From positions 2,482,501-2,546,500 of the forward strand of contig JAKIMF020000001.1 of assembly GCA_022605425.2 (NCBI GenBank): a DNA stretch of 64,000 nucleotides, read 5' to 3'. Source of the stretch: Hamiltosporidium tvaerminnensis (taxonomy: Eukaryota > Microsporidia > Dubosqiidae). The notes under the pieces were generated by a model that had not been told where the DNA came from, searched no databases, and worked only from the letters and a program-made list of their open reading frames with translations. The translations under genes and the position numbers were made by a program. Below, piece after piece: positions 44,261-54,954 of the stretch (its first letter is position 1; each line of letters opens with the position of its first letter).

Positions 44261-45045
44261 TTAAAAAAAGAAAAAACTATAAAAAATATAATCTAATTAT
44301 TTAAAAAAGTATTAATAGATGATTTGGGGTGGTTAGAAGAAGATTCTGCGCAAACAAGCAAAATTACATATTTAATGAAATTGTTCTATGCACAAAACAT
44401 TGAACAGAACCATTGCTTAGATTTAAGATAAAATGCAGCTTGTTAAAGTTAAATATGACAGAATAGTTTTATTCATTCAAAAAACACATTTAAATTGATA
44501 TTTGGTTCACATTTGAATTCTCTAACAGACACTTAGAAAGGGCTTTATCGTTTTGAATTTCAAAGTATATATGAATAATTTATAATTTTAAATATTCTGA
44601 AATTAAAAGTAAAATATAAATTTAATAGCAAGATTATTGCACTTAACATTGACTAAAGATTATATAAAATAAAAACTATAAATATATACCTTGGAAAGCC
44701 TATTATATGAAAACATAATAAGATACAAATACATAAATTAAGAATAAAACAAGTTGTTTGTATTTTAATACTGAATAATAAGAAAACTGGAAGTTTGATC
44801 ATTATATGAAGCAAGGTTTGTTTATAGAAGGTAAATATGTTTTAAAACAATAATATCATGAAATCTATAGGATATTACTTAAGCTGAAAAATTTGAATAT
44901 CTACGAAAATAAGTATCAATTATATACGAATCGATAAGTTAACCATTCAAATCCAAAATTTATTTATCTTGAGTAAATATGATTTTTTTGGGAATTAAGC
45001 CCCGGAAAAAAAATTAGAATTTTTATTAGACTTTTTATTTCACTA
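44261..45045. other. Spacer, possibly more decayed element
   Basis: 44315-44460 has a protein-like stretch on the plus strand (I-D-D-L-G-W-L-E-E-D-S-A-Q, then K-L-F-Y-A-Q-N-I-E-Q) and may continue the LINE or be another decayed gene. The remainder is AT-rich without features. Confidence 0.35.
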
Positions 45046-45049
45046 TAAC

Positions 45050-45290
45050 CAATACATTCCACCATGCTTGGAGCAAAATCGGCTTGGATTATTCTCTGTT
45101 TGGCGTAAAGGCGACTAAAAGGGACTGTTCCTCCATGTTGAGGGTAGAACTAATAACCCACCCTTTAAAATCACCTTGTTACGAAACCCGAAAAAGTAAA
45201 CAAACCCACTAAAAAAAGACCGGTGGGGAAGGTATTACTTAGGGAGGCCAAGGTTTGTACAGGGCTGTAGTGCTAAACATGAATGAATAA
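45050..45290 (+). mobile_element. LINE-type 3' tail, copy 4
   Basis: Sits about 800 bases downstream of the LINE relic, in the same orientation. Blocks: CCACCATGCTTGGAGCAAAA, GTAAAGGCGACTAAAAGGGA, AAAATCACCTTGTTACGAAA, CCCGAAAAAGTAAAC, AAAGACCGGTGGGGAAGG and GGGCTGTAGTGCTAA. Its position and strand raise the possibility that it is the end of the 43020-44260 element. Confidence 0.75.
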
Positions 45291-45394
45291 CTAATACGTT
45301 TTTTGTTTAAAAATATAGTATTTTTTAAAAAAAATACCATGAGAATGTTATATTTTCCAGGACATTAACGCATTATGAGTTTAACATAAAAGTG

Positions 45395-45970
45395 CTCCTT
45401 CAAAACTCCATAGGTACCCCCTATGATACCTACATCTTTATGCCTTTTTCTAAAATGTATGTAGAACCATTGTAATTAACAAAGAGTTGCCTGCAGTTGG
45501 TCAATGTTCGTTGCATGATGTGTATTTTAAGTCGCAAGCCACCCAAGACCTTGCAGAATTTCCACTTACTCTTCACTTTTCGAATGTAATAAGCACATAG
45601 CTAAAATATCTCTGCAATTTATATGATTCAACCTAGACAGTAATGTCATACCATCAGGTATAACCTGCTACTCATTTAGTGTCTTTAAAGGATTTTTTTA
45701 TTATCATCCAGGCGCTAAGTCTTCTAACCTGAGTGAGCAATAGTAGGTTTCCATGCTTTTCTACGGTAATCCTAGAATTTTATCAGCGGTCTGCAATTTG
45801 GTTAGATAAAAAAATTCACAAAATAAATTTGTAGAAAAATTCGTCATTGAGTAGACCTCATCCTCTTTATAAAAACCCCCACGGAACAACCAAAATATAG
45901 TTTGGTTTTTTCCCATCAAAAATTGCAACAATGACCGCACAATAATTTCATATACTCATTACCAAGCAAA
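45395..45970. repeat. Dispersed repeat family C, copy 2
   Basis: Best preserved of the three copies. It includes CTTTTCGAATGTAATAAGC, TAATGTCATACCATCAGGTA, CTAACCTGAGTGAGCAATAG, GGTTTCCATGCTTTTCTACG and CACGGAACAACCAAAATATA. On the minus strand a partly open frame reads I-F-W-L-F-R-G-G-F-Y-K-E-D-E-V-Y, matching F-W-L-F-H-G-D-L-Y-E-E in copy 3, so the family may once have encoded protein. It starts about 100 bases after LINE tail copy 4. Confidence 0.6.
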
Positions 45971-46547
45971 TGGTTTTTGAAGTGGTTATCCTTCTTCTAT
46001 GCGTACCAATAAGGTATAATTTACATAGAAGGTGTTTTTTTATATTATAGGCTATAATAATTTAGATTTCGACCAAATTATAAACGAAATAAACTCTTTT
46101 TTTATAGTTTATCTTGAATTAATTTTCCAAAGATGAGTTATTTTCTTATTTTACCTAATACTATGTCTATAATAACAAAAAATTTCAGGCATTAAATTAG
46201 ACATGGAAACTTTTAGATTAATGTTACAAAAAAACATGTCTAATCGATTAATCGAATTAAAGAAATTCAATACACCAAAGATAATATCAAGGTAAATGAA
46301 ATTATTTGAGGATAGTAGAACGAATATTTTAAAATCCTAAAAAAAACTATCTTTGAAATTTGCAACTACAGGGTATTATAACCTCTAAAATTGAATAATT
46401 ATTGAAAAGAATACATATAACATGAATACATACATATTTTAATTAAAATTACGTAAAAAAATTACAATTTTTATTTTCTTCGAAAATTTTTTCAAAGAAT
46501 ACAACAACTAAGCCCAATTATAAATCCGTATAAATTTAAACAATACT
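45971..46547. other. AT-rich spacer
   Basis: Downstream region of the glucose-6-phosphate dehydrogenase gene; nothing else seen. Confidence 0.5.
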
Positions 46548-47906
46548 TTAATTAAAGAATGAATCAAACATTGAATCATTTTTTTCTTTTAACTTAACAA
46601 TCATATCAGATGCTATATCAGGCATATCCACTCCTTTTCGGTAAAAAAACAAATTACTTTTGGGCATCAATTTTTTCTCATCAAAAAGGTTCCATAAAAT
46701 TTCGGCTTCATCGACTCCAGCACAAGCAAATTCATGATTATTGATTAACGAATTGAAAATAATTTCATGATCTTTATATTTTCCATAATTTTCTACCATC
46801 ATTCTATCGATATCACAGCTTTCATAAATAACTAATTTTATAAATCCTTCTTTTGATTTAAATCTGAAATATATTTCGTTATCAGGAAACACATTAATAA
46901 TAAGTTCGAAATATTCAATATCTTTAACCGGAATCTCAATATGATTCTTAAATTGATCAGAAGAATCTAGGAATTCACATACTCTAGCCAGAGACTTTCT
47001 TTTAAATTCTATCCGTATTTCAGTTCGTTTTTCATTCAATCCTTTTCCAGCAATCAGAACAAACGGAACCTTTTTCCACCTTTCATTTTCTACAAACAAG
47101 GGTACAAGAACAAAAGTTTCGGTGTCCGAAGAAAATCCAAGTTCTTTATTATACTCTTCGTATTGTCCAAACAAAGTATATTTAATATTTATTTCTTTTA
47201 CTTTTTCAAGAAATTGAACTCTTTTTTCTTTTAAACTATCTGAATCCATGGATAACTCGTATGTACATCCAAGCAAACAAAATATTTCACTCAAATGGTT
47301 CTGCACAACATCCTTTACCAACCCATAATCATTGAAATATGATCTACCTTCAATTCCAAGTTCTTCTTTAATATAGATTTCGACACTTCGAACACAATTA
47401 TTATTTAGAAGACATCTAATAGAATCTCTTTTTGAAAGAATTTTTGGCAAAGCAACACACATAGGTTTAAGTAGGTAGTGATCTATGAGATATATTCGGG
47501 TATTTTCATGTTGTGATATAAATTTTCTAACATTTAAAAAACTTTTCAAATCATTTCCAAACGGTTTTTCCACAGCAATTTTTGGATTCGAAAAAATTGA
47601 AAGACCAGAAAAAAGCGTGGGATAAACGATAGGCGGGACAGAAAAGTAAAACAAAGTTTCTTCATCAACAAAATCTTTAAGTTTTTCAAGATTAGAATAT
47701 TCCCCAGAAATATACATTATTTTATCTAGAAATGACTGTTTATAGGTTTCAAATTCAGTTATTTTTGTAATAAAATTATCTTCAAGTTTTGCACGAGAAT
47801 ATCCTATTATCTTTAAATCCGGTGCACCTCCTTCTACTTTTGCAAGCGCTGGAAATAATTTTCTTTTGGCTAAATCACCACTCGCACCAAATATTACTAT
47901 TTTCAT
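46548..47906 (-). CDS. Glucose-6-phosphate 1-dehydrogenase
   Basis: 452 residues; oxidises glucose 6-phosphate to 6-phosphogluconolactone with NADP+, the entry step of the oxidative pentose phosphate pathway and a main NADPH source. The N terminus has the dinucleotide fold G-A-S-G-D-L-A-K-R-K (7-16), then E-K-P-F-G (113-117) and the active-site block I-D-H-Y-L-L-K (141-147; family R-I-D-H-Y-L-G-K). V-Q-N-H-L near residue 205 is also conserved. It is shorter than most eukaryotic enzymes (about 500), with trimmed N terminus and loops, as is common in microsporidia. CCCCC is directly before the ATG. Confidence 0.95.
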   Translation of the reverse strand: MKIVIFGASGDLAKRKLFPALAKVEGGAPDLKIIGYSRAKLEDNFITKITEFETYKQSFLDKIMYISGEYSNLEKLKDFVDEETLFYFSVPPIVYPTLFSGLSIFSNPKIAVEKPFGNDLKSFLNVRKFISQHENTRIYLIDHYLLKPMCVALPKILSKRDSIRCLLNNNCVRSVEIYIKEELGIEGRSYFNDYGLVKDVVQNHLSEIFCLLGCTYELSMDSDSLKEKRVQFLEKVKEINIKYTLFGQYEEYNKELGFSSDTETFVLVPLFVENERWKKVPFVLIAGKGLNEKRTEIRIEFKRKSLARVCEFLDSSDQFKNHIEIPVKDIEYFELIINVFPDNEIYFRFKSKEGFIKLVIYESCDIDRMMVENYGKYKDHEIIFNSLINNHEFACAGVDEAEILWNLFDEKKLMPKSNLFFYRKGVDMPDIASDMIVKLKEKNDSMFDSFFN

Positions 47907-47911
47907 GGGGG
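47907..47911 (-). promoter_or_regulatory. CCC-type start-proximal motif
   Basis: CCCCC abuts the ATG of the glucose-6-phosphate dehydrogenase gene with no spacer, implying a very short 5' leader. Confidence 0.5.
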
Positions 47912-48389
47912 ACTAAATAATTACAAAATTTGTTATTTTTTTAAGAAAAAAAACGATTTTAAAAACATAAAAATTTTCATTTTTAAATGATTCGACCGCT
48001 TTATAAATGTTATAAATATAAGTTAAAGGTATATGAGGCTTGTAATCTTAAAAGCAGCGATTCTTTTGTGTTTGAATCCGAACTTTTATTTGCAATAATT
48101 TATAAAAATAGGTTTTTATTACGATTACTTTCATTTACCAATAATTTAGAAAAATAAATTATTTTTAAACTTATATCTTTAAATGCAATTACTTACTTGG
48201 TAGAATAAAGTATTTAAAATCCTCTTGCCTCACTTACTATCAACTTCTACTTTGATTTTTAAATTTTTTAATATTTTTTAAAAATTATAAAAATATGACT
48301 GTAAATTTCAGTTTATTAGATTTTACTAGTATTTCGTATAAAAAAATATCCATAATAAGAAATTTAAAAAATGATAATTAGTACTCCCT
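47912..48389. other. Divergent intergenic region
   Basis: 480 bases between the divergently transcribed dehydrogenase and TFIIB-like genes. Only the CCC motifs at both ends (47907-47911 and 48386-48388) are recognisable. Confidence 0.5.
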
Positions 48390-49331
48390 ATGAGGAAAGA
48401 TGAAGAATATTGCTTACACAAAGAATTGGTGAATGGTATTTGTGTTGAATGTGGAATAATTTTAACCGAAAACAATTTTAATTATGAGTTTGATTATAAC
48501 ACAATGGCACCAAAATCTAATATAAAAAAACAATGGAAATATTCTGTAAAAATAGATGATTATGAAGAAATTACACAGATTGAGCAAATTTTGACTCCTT
48601 TAGAAAAATTGGAATACAAAAATGAAGTTCTTGAAATTTTAAAAACCAAAAAATTCAAATCTAGAATTGGAAAAATAGATAAAATTGTGTGTATAATATA
48701 TTTTATTTTAAAACGAGACTGTTTTCCAATTTCTACAACAGATTTAGCAAAATTTTCTAAAAAGAATAAAAAATTTCTGTTAAAAAACGTTTTTAAAGAA
48801 TTTCCATTCATAAAAATTTCACCAGAATATCTCAAAAACTTATTTAAACGATTTATAAATGAAATAGAAAGAAAAGGATTTGATTTAAATAAAATAACTG
48901 ATGAATATTCTACAATGTTGAATGATTTGATACAAATAGTAGAAAGCAATACACATAAAAATATTCATGAATTAATTATGGCATTTATTTTATATCAAAT
49001 AGAAGAAAATAATGAAATTGAACTTTTTTCTGTAATTTTACCAGTAGAAATTTATAAAAAATTTAAAAATAAATTTTTAGATTTTTATGAAAAAAATAAT
49101 CAAAAAAGTACTTTTTTAACAAAAACAAATACATTTAATAAAATTACTCAACGTGTAGATAAAGCATGTGCCAAATTAAAAGGCAAAGATATTTTTTATG
49201 ATAAAAAAATTGATATGATTGATATAATTATTGAGAAACTCTTGATACAAGGATATAATCCAGATGTATTAAAGACATATACAACTCGTAAATTAAAATC
49301 ACTTTCAATCAAATCAGATAAAAAAACATAA
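48390..49331 (+). CDS. Divergent TFIIB-like (zinc ribbon plus cyclin-like repeats) protein
   Basis: 313 residues. The N terminus has a C-x-H-x7-C-x2-C cluster (C8, H10, C18, C21) in the manner of TFIIB/Brf zinc ribbons (V-N-G-I-C-V-E-C-G-I-I-L). About residues 90-160 resemble a first cyclin-like repeat (I-V-C-I-I-Y-F-I-L-K-R, then I-S-T-T-D-L-A-K-F-S-K-K), and about 175-240 may be the second. If so, it is a general or polymerase III (Brf-type) initiation factor, or a divergent paralogue. An FCP1-type N-terminal zinc motif looks similar, but no phosphatase DxDxT is seen. CCC lies one base before the ATG. Confidence 0.5.
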   Translation: MRKDEEYCLHKELVNGICVECGIILTENNFNYEFDYNTMAPKSNIKKQWKYSVKIDDYEEITQIEQILTPLEKLEYKNEVLEILKTKKFKSRIGKIDKIVCIIYFILKRDCFPISTTDLAKFSKKNKKFLLKNVFKEFPFIKISPEYLKNLFKRFINEIERKGFDLNKITDEYSTMLNDLIQIVESNTHKNIHELIMAFILYQIEENNEIELFSVILPVEIYKKFKNKFLDFYEKNNQKSTFLTKTNTFNKITQRVDKACAKLKGKDIFYDKKIDMIDIIIEKLLIQGYNPDVLKTYTTRKLKSLSIKSDKKT

Positions 49332-49612
49332 AAAATTTTAAATTTTTATTTACAAATTTATATTTCTGATTAGCAATTCTCATATCTAAGTATAAATATA
49401 AAAAAAAAAGAAATAAAATCTGGAAATTTAAATTATTTCATATTTCTATAAAAAGAAACATAAATTTTATAATTTCTTATATTTAAACCATGTTTCTTAT
49501 TTTAACTGATGATTTATTATAAAATAATATTTTTTATTCATCTCTAAACTAAATTAATTTATTTCTTTTTATAGTATATTGATTTTATCTTTTTTGAATA
49601 TTTAAATATATC
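49332..49612. other. AT-rich spacer
   Basis: 3' flank of the TFIIB-like gene, without other features. Confidence 0.5.
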
Positions 49613-49782
49613 TCTATTAAAGGATTTATTTTATTAGAAGATAAATTCTATTAAATGATTTATTCTATAAGAAGATAAATTCTATTAAATGATTTATTTC
49701 ATAAGAAGATAAATTCTATTAAATGATTTATTATATAAGAAGATAAATTCTATTAAATGATTTATTTCATAAGAAGATAAAA
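49613..49782. repeat. Minisatellite, five units of 34 bases
   Basis: Units begin at 49613, 49647, 49681, 49715 and 49749, each close to TCTATTAAATGATTTATTTC followed by ATAAGAAGATAAAT. Units 2 to 5 are nearly identical, unit 1 is more diverged. Confidence 0.9.
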
Positions 49783-50019
49783 ATTTTAAGTTAAATTTTC
49801 TTAGTACTAATACGCTTAAAGGAATAAAAAATTGTATTTTTTAGATTGGAAATATAAATTTATTAAAGATTAAAAAGAGTAAATAAATTCAAATATTATA
49901 AGATGTAAGTAATATCCTAATAAATGCTTAAAAAAATAAATATTTATTTTTTCTGAAATTTTAGTTAAATTATTTGTAATTTAATATATTTTTTCTTAAA
50001 TAAGTATTAAATAGCAAAT
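49783..50019. other. AT-rich spacer
   Basis: Between a minisatellite and a retroelement 3' end; nothing else. Confidence 0.5.
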
Positions 50020-50106
50020 TTATTTAATAAAATTCTGGTTTAAAATATTTTTTTACAACTTTTATATATTTTCTTCCACCTCTTTTACCACGTTTGTTTC
50101 CATTTA
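50020..50106 (-). mobile_element. 3' end only of the R4/Dong-like element
   Basis: Minus-strand match over about 85 bases to 5676-5762: TTTATTTAATAAAATTCTGG then AAAATATTTTTTTACAACTTTTATAT, TTTCTTCCACCTCTTT and ACCACGTTTGTTTCC. It holds the last coding bases and the 3' untranslated end only, a strongly truncated but young-looking insertion. Confidence 0.8.
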
Positions 50107-50108
50107 AA

Positions 50109-50228
50109 AATTATAAATGAATTAAAGGTATTTTGAATTATAAAATAGCAAATTATAAATGAATTAAAAGTATTTTGAATTATAAAATAGCAAATTATAA
50201 ATGAATTAAAAGTATTTTGAATTATAAA
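50109..50228. repeat. Minisatellite, nearly three units of 42 bases
   Basis: Units begin at 50109, 50151 and 50193 and read AATTATAAATGAATTAAAAG then TATTTTGAATTATAAAATAGCA. Copies are almost identical. The array begins directly at the truncated (5') end of the retroelement fragment. Confidence 0.9.
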
Positions 50229-50861
50229 TTTGTTGTAGAGCTAACGAATTTATTGACTAAAAATATATTTCTAAATATTTATTGGAAGAGTCTTATTTAT
50301 AAACTACAGTTTATGTTAAAAGTTTATTGATATATTGTTTTGTAATTTTCTATGATTGGAAATGTTTGATTACAGATTTTTTTGTAAAAAATTATTAATT
50401 TATTTTATTTCGTTTGTAAATATATATGAAGTATATCTGAAAAATTAAATAAATAAATTATGATTTGATATTCTAAGCAATGGATAAAACAAATTCGAAT
50501 ATTTATACTTTTGTATGATGAATGTTGCTGATTAATTACTTAGATAAGTAAAAAGGTGTTTTTATACTCAGATTTTTTGCAAATGAAGAATTTTGAACAA
50601 AATTTTGGTATTTACTTCGAAAACATAAAATTTGAAAGCGTAGATACGAAAAGTTAAAAAATACAAAAAAGTGTGTAAATACGAAATGATGAAAACTTAA
50701 TCTAATTATAAATACAACAAATTGATGCAATATATGAAATTCAAAATGTAATTTATAGTTTACATGGATTTTTGATAAAATATTTTAAATAAAATATTGA
50801 TTCATAATTGAAAAAGGCCGCTTAGATTTCAATAATTAACTTTAATTAATATTTTATACAA
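50229..50861. other. AT-rich spacer
   Basis: No supported gene; an open frame at 50536-50730 is AT-driven. Confidence 0.5.
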
Positions 50862-51605
50862 TTAAATCGATACATAGTCAAGGGTAGACCATTGAGTTGT
50901 TATTATTTTCACACACGTACTTACAATATAAAAAAATGTAATTATTTTAGAGAAAAATCTCTTTCCAAATAAAAATTCATTTTCTTTTTCCAATTTATCA
51001 TTTAATCCAATTAAATATCCAATAAAAAAACCAATCAATGAATTTACGATCGTCAAATCTATTCTAGAATATCTCGAGACCATACAGATTGGTAAAATAA
51101 AGTAAATAAATGTAAAAACTATTATCATTTTATCAAGTATTTTACGTTTTTTTATATATTTGTCAGGAAAAACCTCCGAAAATAACTTTCCTTGAAAAAC
51201 GGACAATACAAATTGAATCGCGCAAATAATTGTCATAAATATTTGGAACAAATATATTGAATTATATCCCAGTTTAAATATAACTTGAAATATTATATCA
51301 GTCAGTATTGTAAAAATAGATATTTTTAAAATTCTTAATACAGTAACAGAATATTCTTCAGACTTGTTATTATCTTCATTCAAACTATAATTCTTCTTAA
51401 CTTTTTTATAAAAAAAAATTGCATTTATAATAAAAATCGGTAAAAATAAATATGAAAGTCGAATGTTCTTTGACAAAAAAGCCAATTCATTAAATATCAC
51501 GAAAGAAAGAATTGAAACCAAAAAGAAATATTTTGAAGTTATTTTTTCCAATGAAATTTCATTTTTTATAGAATTTATATTTCTTTGCATTTCTAAATCT
51601 TTCAT
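50862..51605 (-). CDS. Multispanning membrane protein, unknown
   Basis: 247 residues with about six hydrophobic spans, near residues 27-44, 50-66, 93-112, 118-138, 165-180 and 188-203, and possibly a seventh near 218-236. A short Lys/Asn/Glu-rich N terminus is probably cytosolic, and charged loops lie at 68-85 and 145-162. No family motif is recognised. The ATG at 51605 lacks the CCC/GGG seen before most genes here; an internal ATG at residue 6 is equally possible. It is followed 505 bases upstream by Dph6 in the same direction. Confidence 0.75.
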   Translation of the reverse strand: MKDLEMQRNINSIKNEISLEKITSKYFFLVSILSFVIFNELAFLSKNIRLSYLFLPIFIINAIFFYKKVKKNYSLNEDNNKSEEYSVTVLRILKISIFTILTDIIFQVIFKLGYNSIYLFQIFMTIICAIQFVLSVFQGKLFSEVFPDKYIKKRKILDKMIIVFTFIYFILPICMVSRYSRIDLTIVNSLIGFFIGYLIGLNDKLEKENEFLFGKRFFSKIITFFYIVSTCVKIITTQWSTLDYVSI

Positions 51606-52110
51606 TATTTTTTTTAAATGAATATTTTATACTTTTTTTAAAAAAATTCAATTTTACTAAAAATAGATAAATTTAAATTACTGATTAAAATATTAAATTT
51701 TCAATTTATTTTTTCATTATATCATATAAAGAAAAATATAAAAATAAAACGACTTTGAATTATAAATAAATTTAAATTTAATTATGATTTCAAAGAAAGA
51801 GTATTTAAGATTTCAAACTAGAAAATAGTATTTTTTAATATGAATAACTCTATTTATAAACTAAGGAAAAAAACTTTAATTCTATTTAAATTTATGTTCA
51901 TTAAGATTTTTATAAGAGATAGAAGTGGTTAAAATGATGGAAAATAAATATAAAAGACGGAAATTTATTAATTCAGATTTTTATTAAATTTAATTCTCTT
52001 TCACTTTCAAATTTATTTCAAGCAAAGTTAAAAGGAAAATAATTAAATTTTACTTTGTTTTAAATCTCTGACAAGCAAAAGGAAAAATATTTTAGTATAA
52101 AAATTTTATT
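51606..52110. other. AT-rich spacer
   Basis: Between two minus-strand genes; nothing identified. Confidence 0.5.
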
Positions 52111-52830
52111 TTATTTCTCTTTCAATTCTATTTTATTTATTTTCATATAAAACGTTATTTGTCTTTTTTCAATTTCTTCAGGATGAACTTCTACAGAATA
52201 ATCTTTTATAATTATTTTCTTTTTAAAAATAGGACAATCAATTACAATAGTTTCATACTCACCTCCTTCACCACATTGATTTTCACTTAAAACATTTTGA
52301 ATACCAGATATTTCCATATTTATACATTCTTTTTTTAGAGCAGGAGTAGCAACCTTTACAATAACAGCTTTCATTCCGTTTTCAATCATTTCGTTTAATA
52401 AATTTTTTTGATCTAAATTCCATAGCGGAGATAAAGAGATTAAATCTAATCGTTGACAAATATTTTCTACTCGGTTTTTCTGATATTTCGATAGAATCGC
52501 ACCGGAAGAAACACCTGTAAAGACATATTTCTTTTTCATATCTAAAATAGCAAAATATAAATCTTCAATTTCATCTTCAATAGTTCCTTCATATTCTAAT
52601 TCTATATTCTTCGCTGTGTTTTTTATAGAATAAATATGTAATGGTATGTCCATACACTCAGCAATATATCTTAATGCTTCAGATCCTACTGTTTGATACA
52701 TATAACTGTCTGTGTAAATTTCATTTGATTCCATATAAAGCAGTGCAATTAGATTATTTCCATTTTTAATCAGTTTATAAATGCTATAGATACTATCTTT
52801 TCCACCACTGGTCAAACCAATAAAATCCAT
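52111..52830 (-). CDS. Diphthine--ammonia ligase (Dph6)
   Basis: 239 residues; ATP-dependent amidation of diphthine to diphthamide on elongation factor 2, the last step of that modification. The ATP pyrophosphatase loop S-G-G-K-D-S is at 8-13. Further family blocks are G-A-I-L-S-K-Y-Q-K-N-R-V-E (about 105-117), L-S-P-L-W (about 130-134) and G-E-G-G-E-Y-E-T (about 190-197). It corresponds to the N-terminal catalytic domain; the RidA-like repeats fused to the yeast enzyme are missing, as in archaeal and other short forms. CCC lies three bases before the ATG (52834-52836). Confidence 0.92.
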   Translation of the reverse strand: MDFIGLTSGGKDSIYSIYKLIKNGNNLIALLYMESNEIYTDSYMYQTVGSEALRYIAECMDIPLHIYSIKNTAKNIELEYEGTIEDEIEDLYFAILDMKKKYVFTGVSSGAILSKYQKNRVENICQRLDLISLSPLWNLDQKNLLNEMIENGMKAVIVKVATPALKKECINMEISGIQNVLSENQCGEGGEYETIVIDCPIFKKKIIIKDYSVEVHPEEIEKRQITFYMKINKIELKEK

Positions 52831-53535
52831 AAAGGGATGCTATATCTGTAAATTAAATCAATAATTGGAACTTTTCGAATTTAAAACAGATTCCTTTTTA
52901 AAAATTATAAATAGTGAAGAAGAAAAGAATATATTTAAAATAATGTGTCAATTACTTATATATATATATAAGCTGTGGTCTTAGAATATCAATGAGTTAA
53001 AGTTGTTTTAATTTTTGCTTTGAAGCTTTCTTTTAAATATTAAAATAACAATCATTTTAAAGAAAGATAAGAGTTTCGATTTAATAATTTATTTTGAACT
53101 GAAAAATCGGGTAGGATCCTAATAAAAACGATATACACATCAGAATATTGCATCAGAGTTATATTTAAATCTATTTATATTACTGTAAGATTAGAATAAA
53201 ATTTAAATCAAAAATACTTAGAAAATACTAATTAATACGAATCAAATTAAAACTCATTTAATTGTAAATTGAATAATTTTATTTGAATAGAGTCAAGATA
53301 ATATTAAAAACTTTTAAAAACATACAGAATTAAAAAATAATATTTGATTGATTCATTCAATAAGCATCACAAATGTTTTGGAAAAAGTATATTTTATTCT
53401 TTCATGAAATCAACGAATTTCCGGGGTTTACAGATAAATTATATTTAAACATTGCATTGGTATTCCTTAGATACCTAAATTTCAAAGTTTTATTTAATTT
53501 AAAAAGTGTGTTACACAATAAATAGGCCAAATATT
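52831..53535. other. AT-rich spacer
   Basis: No gene seen. A short (AT)n run lies at 52958-52970. Confidence 0.5.
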
Positions 53536-53539
53536 TCAG

Positions 53540-54020
53540 AGTTCGTTGATATTCGTCTCCTACCATATGAGCGTTGTTCGCAATACGATTTTAATTCGCA
53601 GAATTTGCAACATTCCTACTTACTCTAACTTTCGAATCGAAAAGCTTTAGGCTAAGATATATCTCTTTTACTTATTTTGGGTCTATCGAAACAATGTAAC
53701 GGCATTCAAATGGGTATAGCTGCTAATTAGCATTCCCTGCTCTTTAAAAAATATATTTTTTGATCCACAAGCACAAGTCCTTTAACTCAAATAAGCATGG
53801 CTAAGTTTCCATGGTTTTAAATAGTCTTTACCTACAGTTTGGGCCTTCCTTACCAATATAGTTATATAAACCCAAACTAAGTTTATAGAAAATTTAATTA
53901 TTTTGTAGACTTTCTACTCCTCATACAAATCTCCATGGAACAACCAAAATTTGTGTAGTTTTAATCCACGCAAAATCCAAACAATTATCTTTGCATAAAT
54001 TTCGTATACTCTCTGTCTTA
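53540..54020. repeat. Dispersed repeat family C, copy 3
   Basis: Aligns to 45530-45970, with GAATTTGCAACATTCCTACTTACTCTAAC against GAATTTCCACTTACTCTTCAC, GGTTTCC-type ATGG text near 53805, and CCATGGAACAACCAAAATTT against CACGGAACAACCAAAATATA. All three copies have the same orientation on the plus strand. Confidence 0.55.
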
Positions 54021-54954
54021 AGATGGTTTTTAACTTTTTATTTTCTTTTCACCGACGATCAAATATAAAAAATAATTTACAATATTTTTACATTTTTGTT
54101 TCATAAAACATAATCAAGTAAAAATTTCAGGTCAATTTGAATATTATATCGTATAGAATCTCATTAATTATTATTGAGTGATACCTTTTTAAATACAAAA
54201 ATAATTTGTACTTTTTTTTAAGTTAAAAATAATTTTTCGATCATACTTTGATCTAATTTGCCAACACATCAATTGAAACAAAAGTAGAAAAATTTGGCCT
54301 CTGTTCTGGCTATCTTTGACATAATTTTGTTTATTTTAAAATCTTTTATATTTTTATCAGTGAAATATAACAGATTTGTTCAAATATATTTACTTATTCA
54401 AATATATTTACAGATTTTGATTTTAATGTATGAAAGATAATATCATCTTTAATTTATCACTTTCTTTTATCATTTATATGAGATTTAAACAAAAATGGGA
54501 AAAAAAATTACCTAAATTCAATTGAGATTAGATTCAATTCATAGAAGGAAACAGCAGAATGAATAGCATTTTGCAATCCACAAATTATGAAATTATTTGA
54601 AACATAATCAGAAGAAATGTATTTAAGATTTTAAAAATATAGTTATAAACGAGATTATGACATCAATCAACAAATATAAGATTGAATGTTGATTAGGTAT
54701 CATTTCAATAGTACTCGGATAATTTTGAGTAGAAAACAATTAATACACCTAAAATTGTCGTAATTGAATGTTTAATTAATTCTGAATGATTTGAGATTTA
54801 AATAATTCAGATTTATTTGAAAAATATTTATCAAAAAAATATTTAATCGTGTAAAAAGCACAGATATAGAAATTTTTTAAATTGTTTTGTATTTTATCGC
54901 AATAAAGAAGTGATTATAAGCATAAAATAAATTCATGTTTTTTTAGGGATTTGA
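54021..54954. other. AT-rich spacer upstream of secreted-family gene B
   Basis: No features seen other than the GGG motif at 54946-54948. Confidence 0.5.
54946..54948 (+). promoter_or_regulatory. GGG-type start-proximal motif
   Basis: TTTTTTAGGGATTTGAATGG: GGG six bases before the ATG at 54955, parallel to the paralogue at 5432. Confidence 0.5.

Noticed and set aside
48050-48095. tRNA-like text (GTTTGAATCCGAAC)
   Set aside because: Resembles a T-loop by chance; no acceptor, D or anticodon stems could be formed around it.
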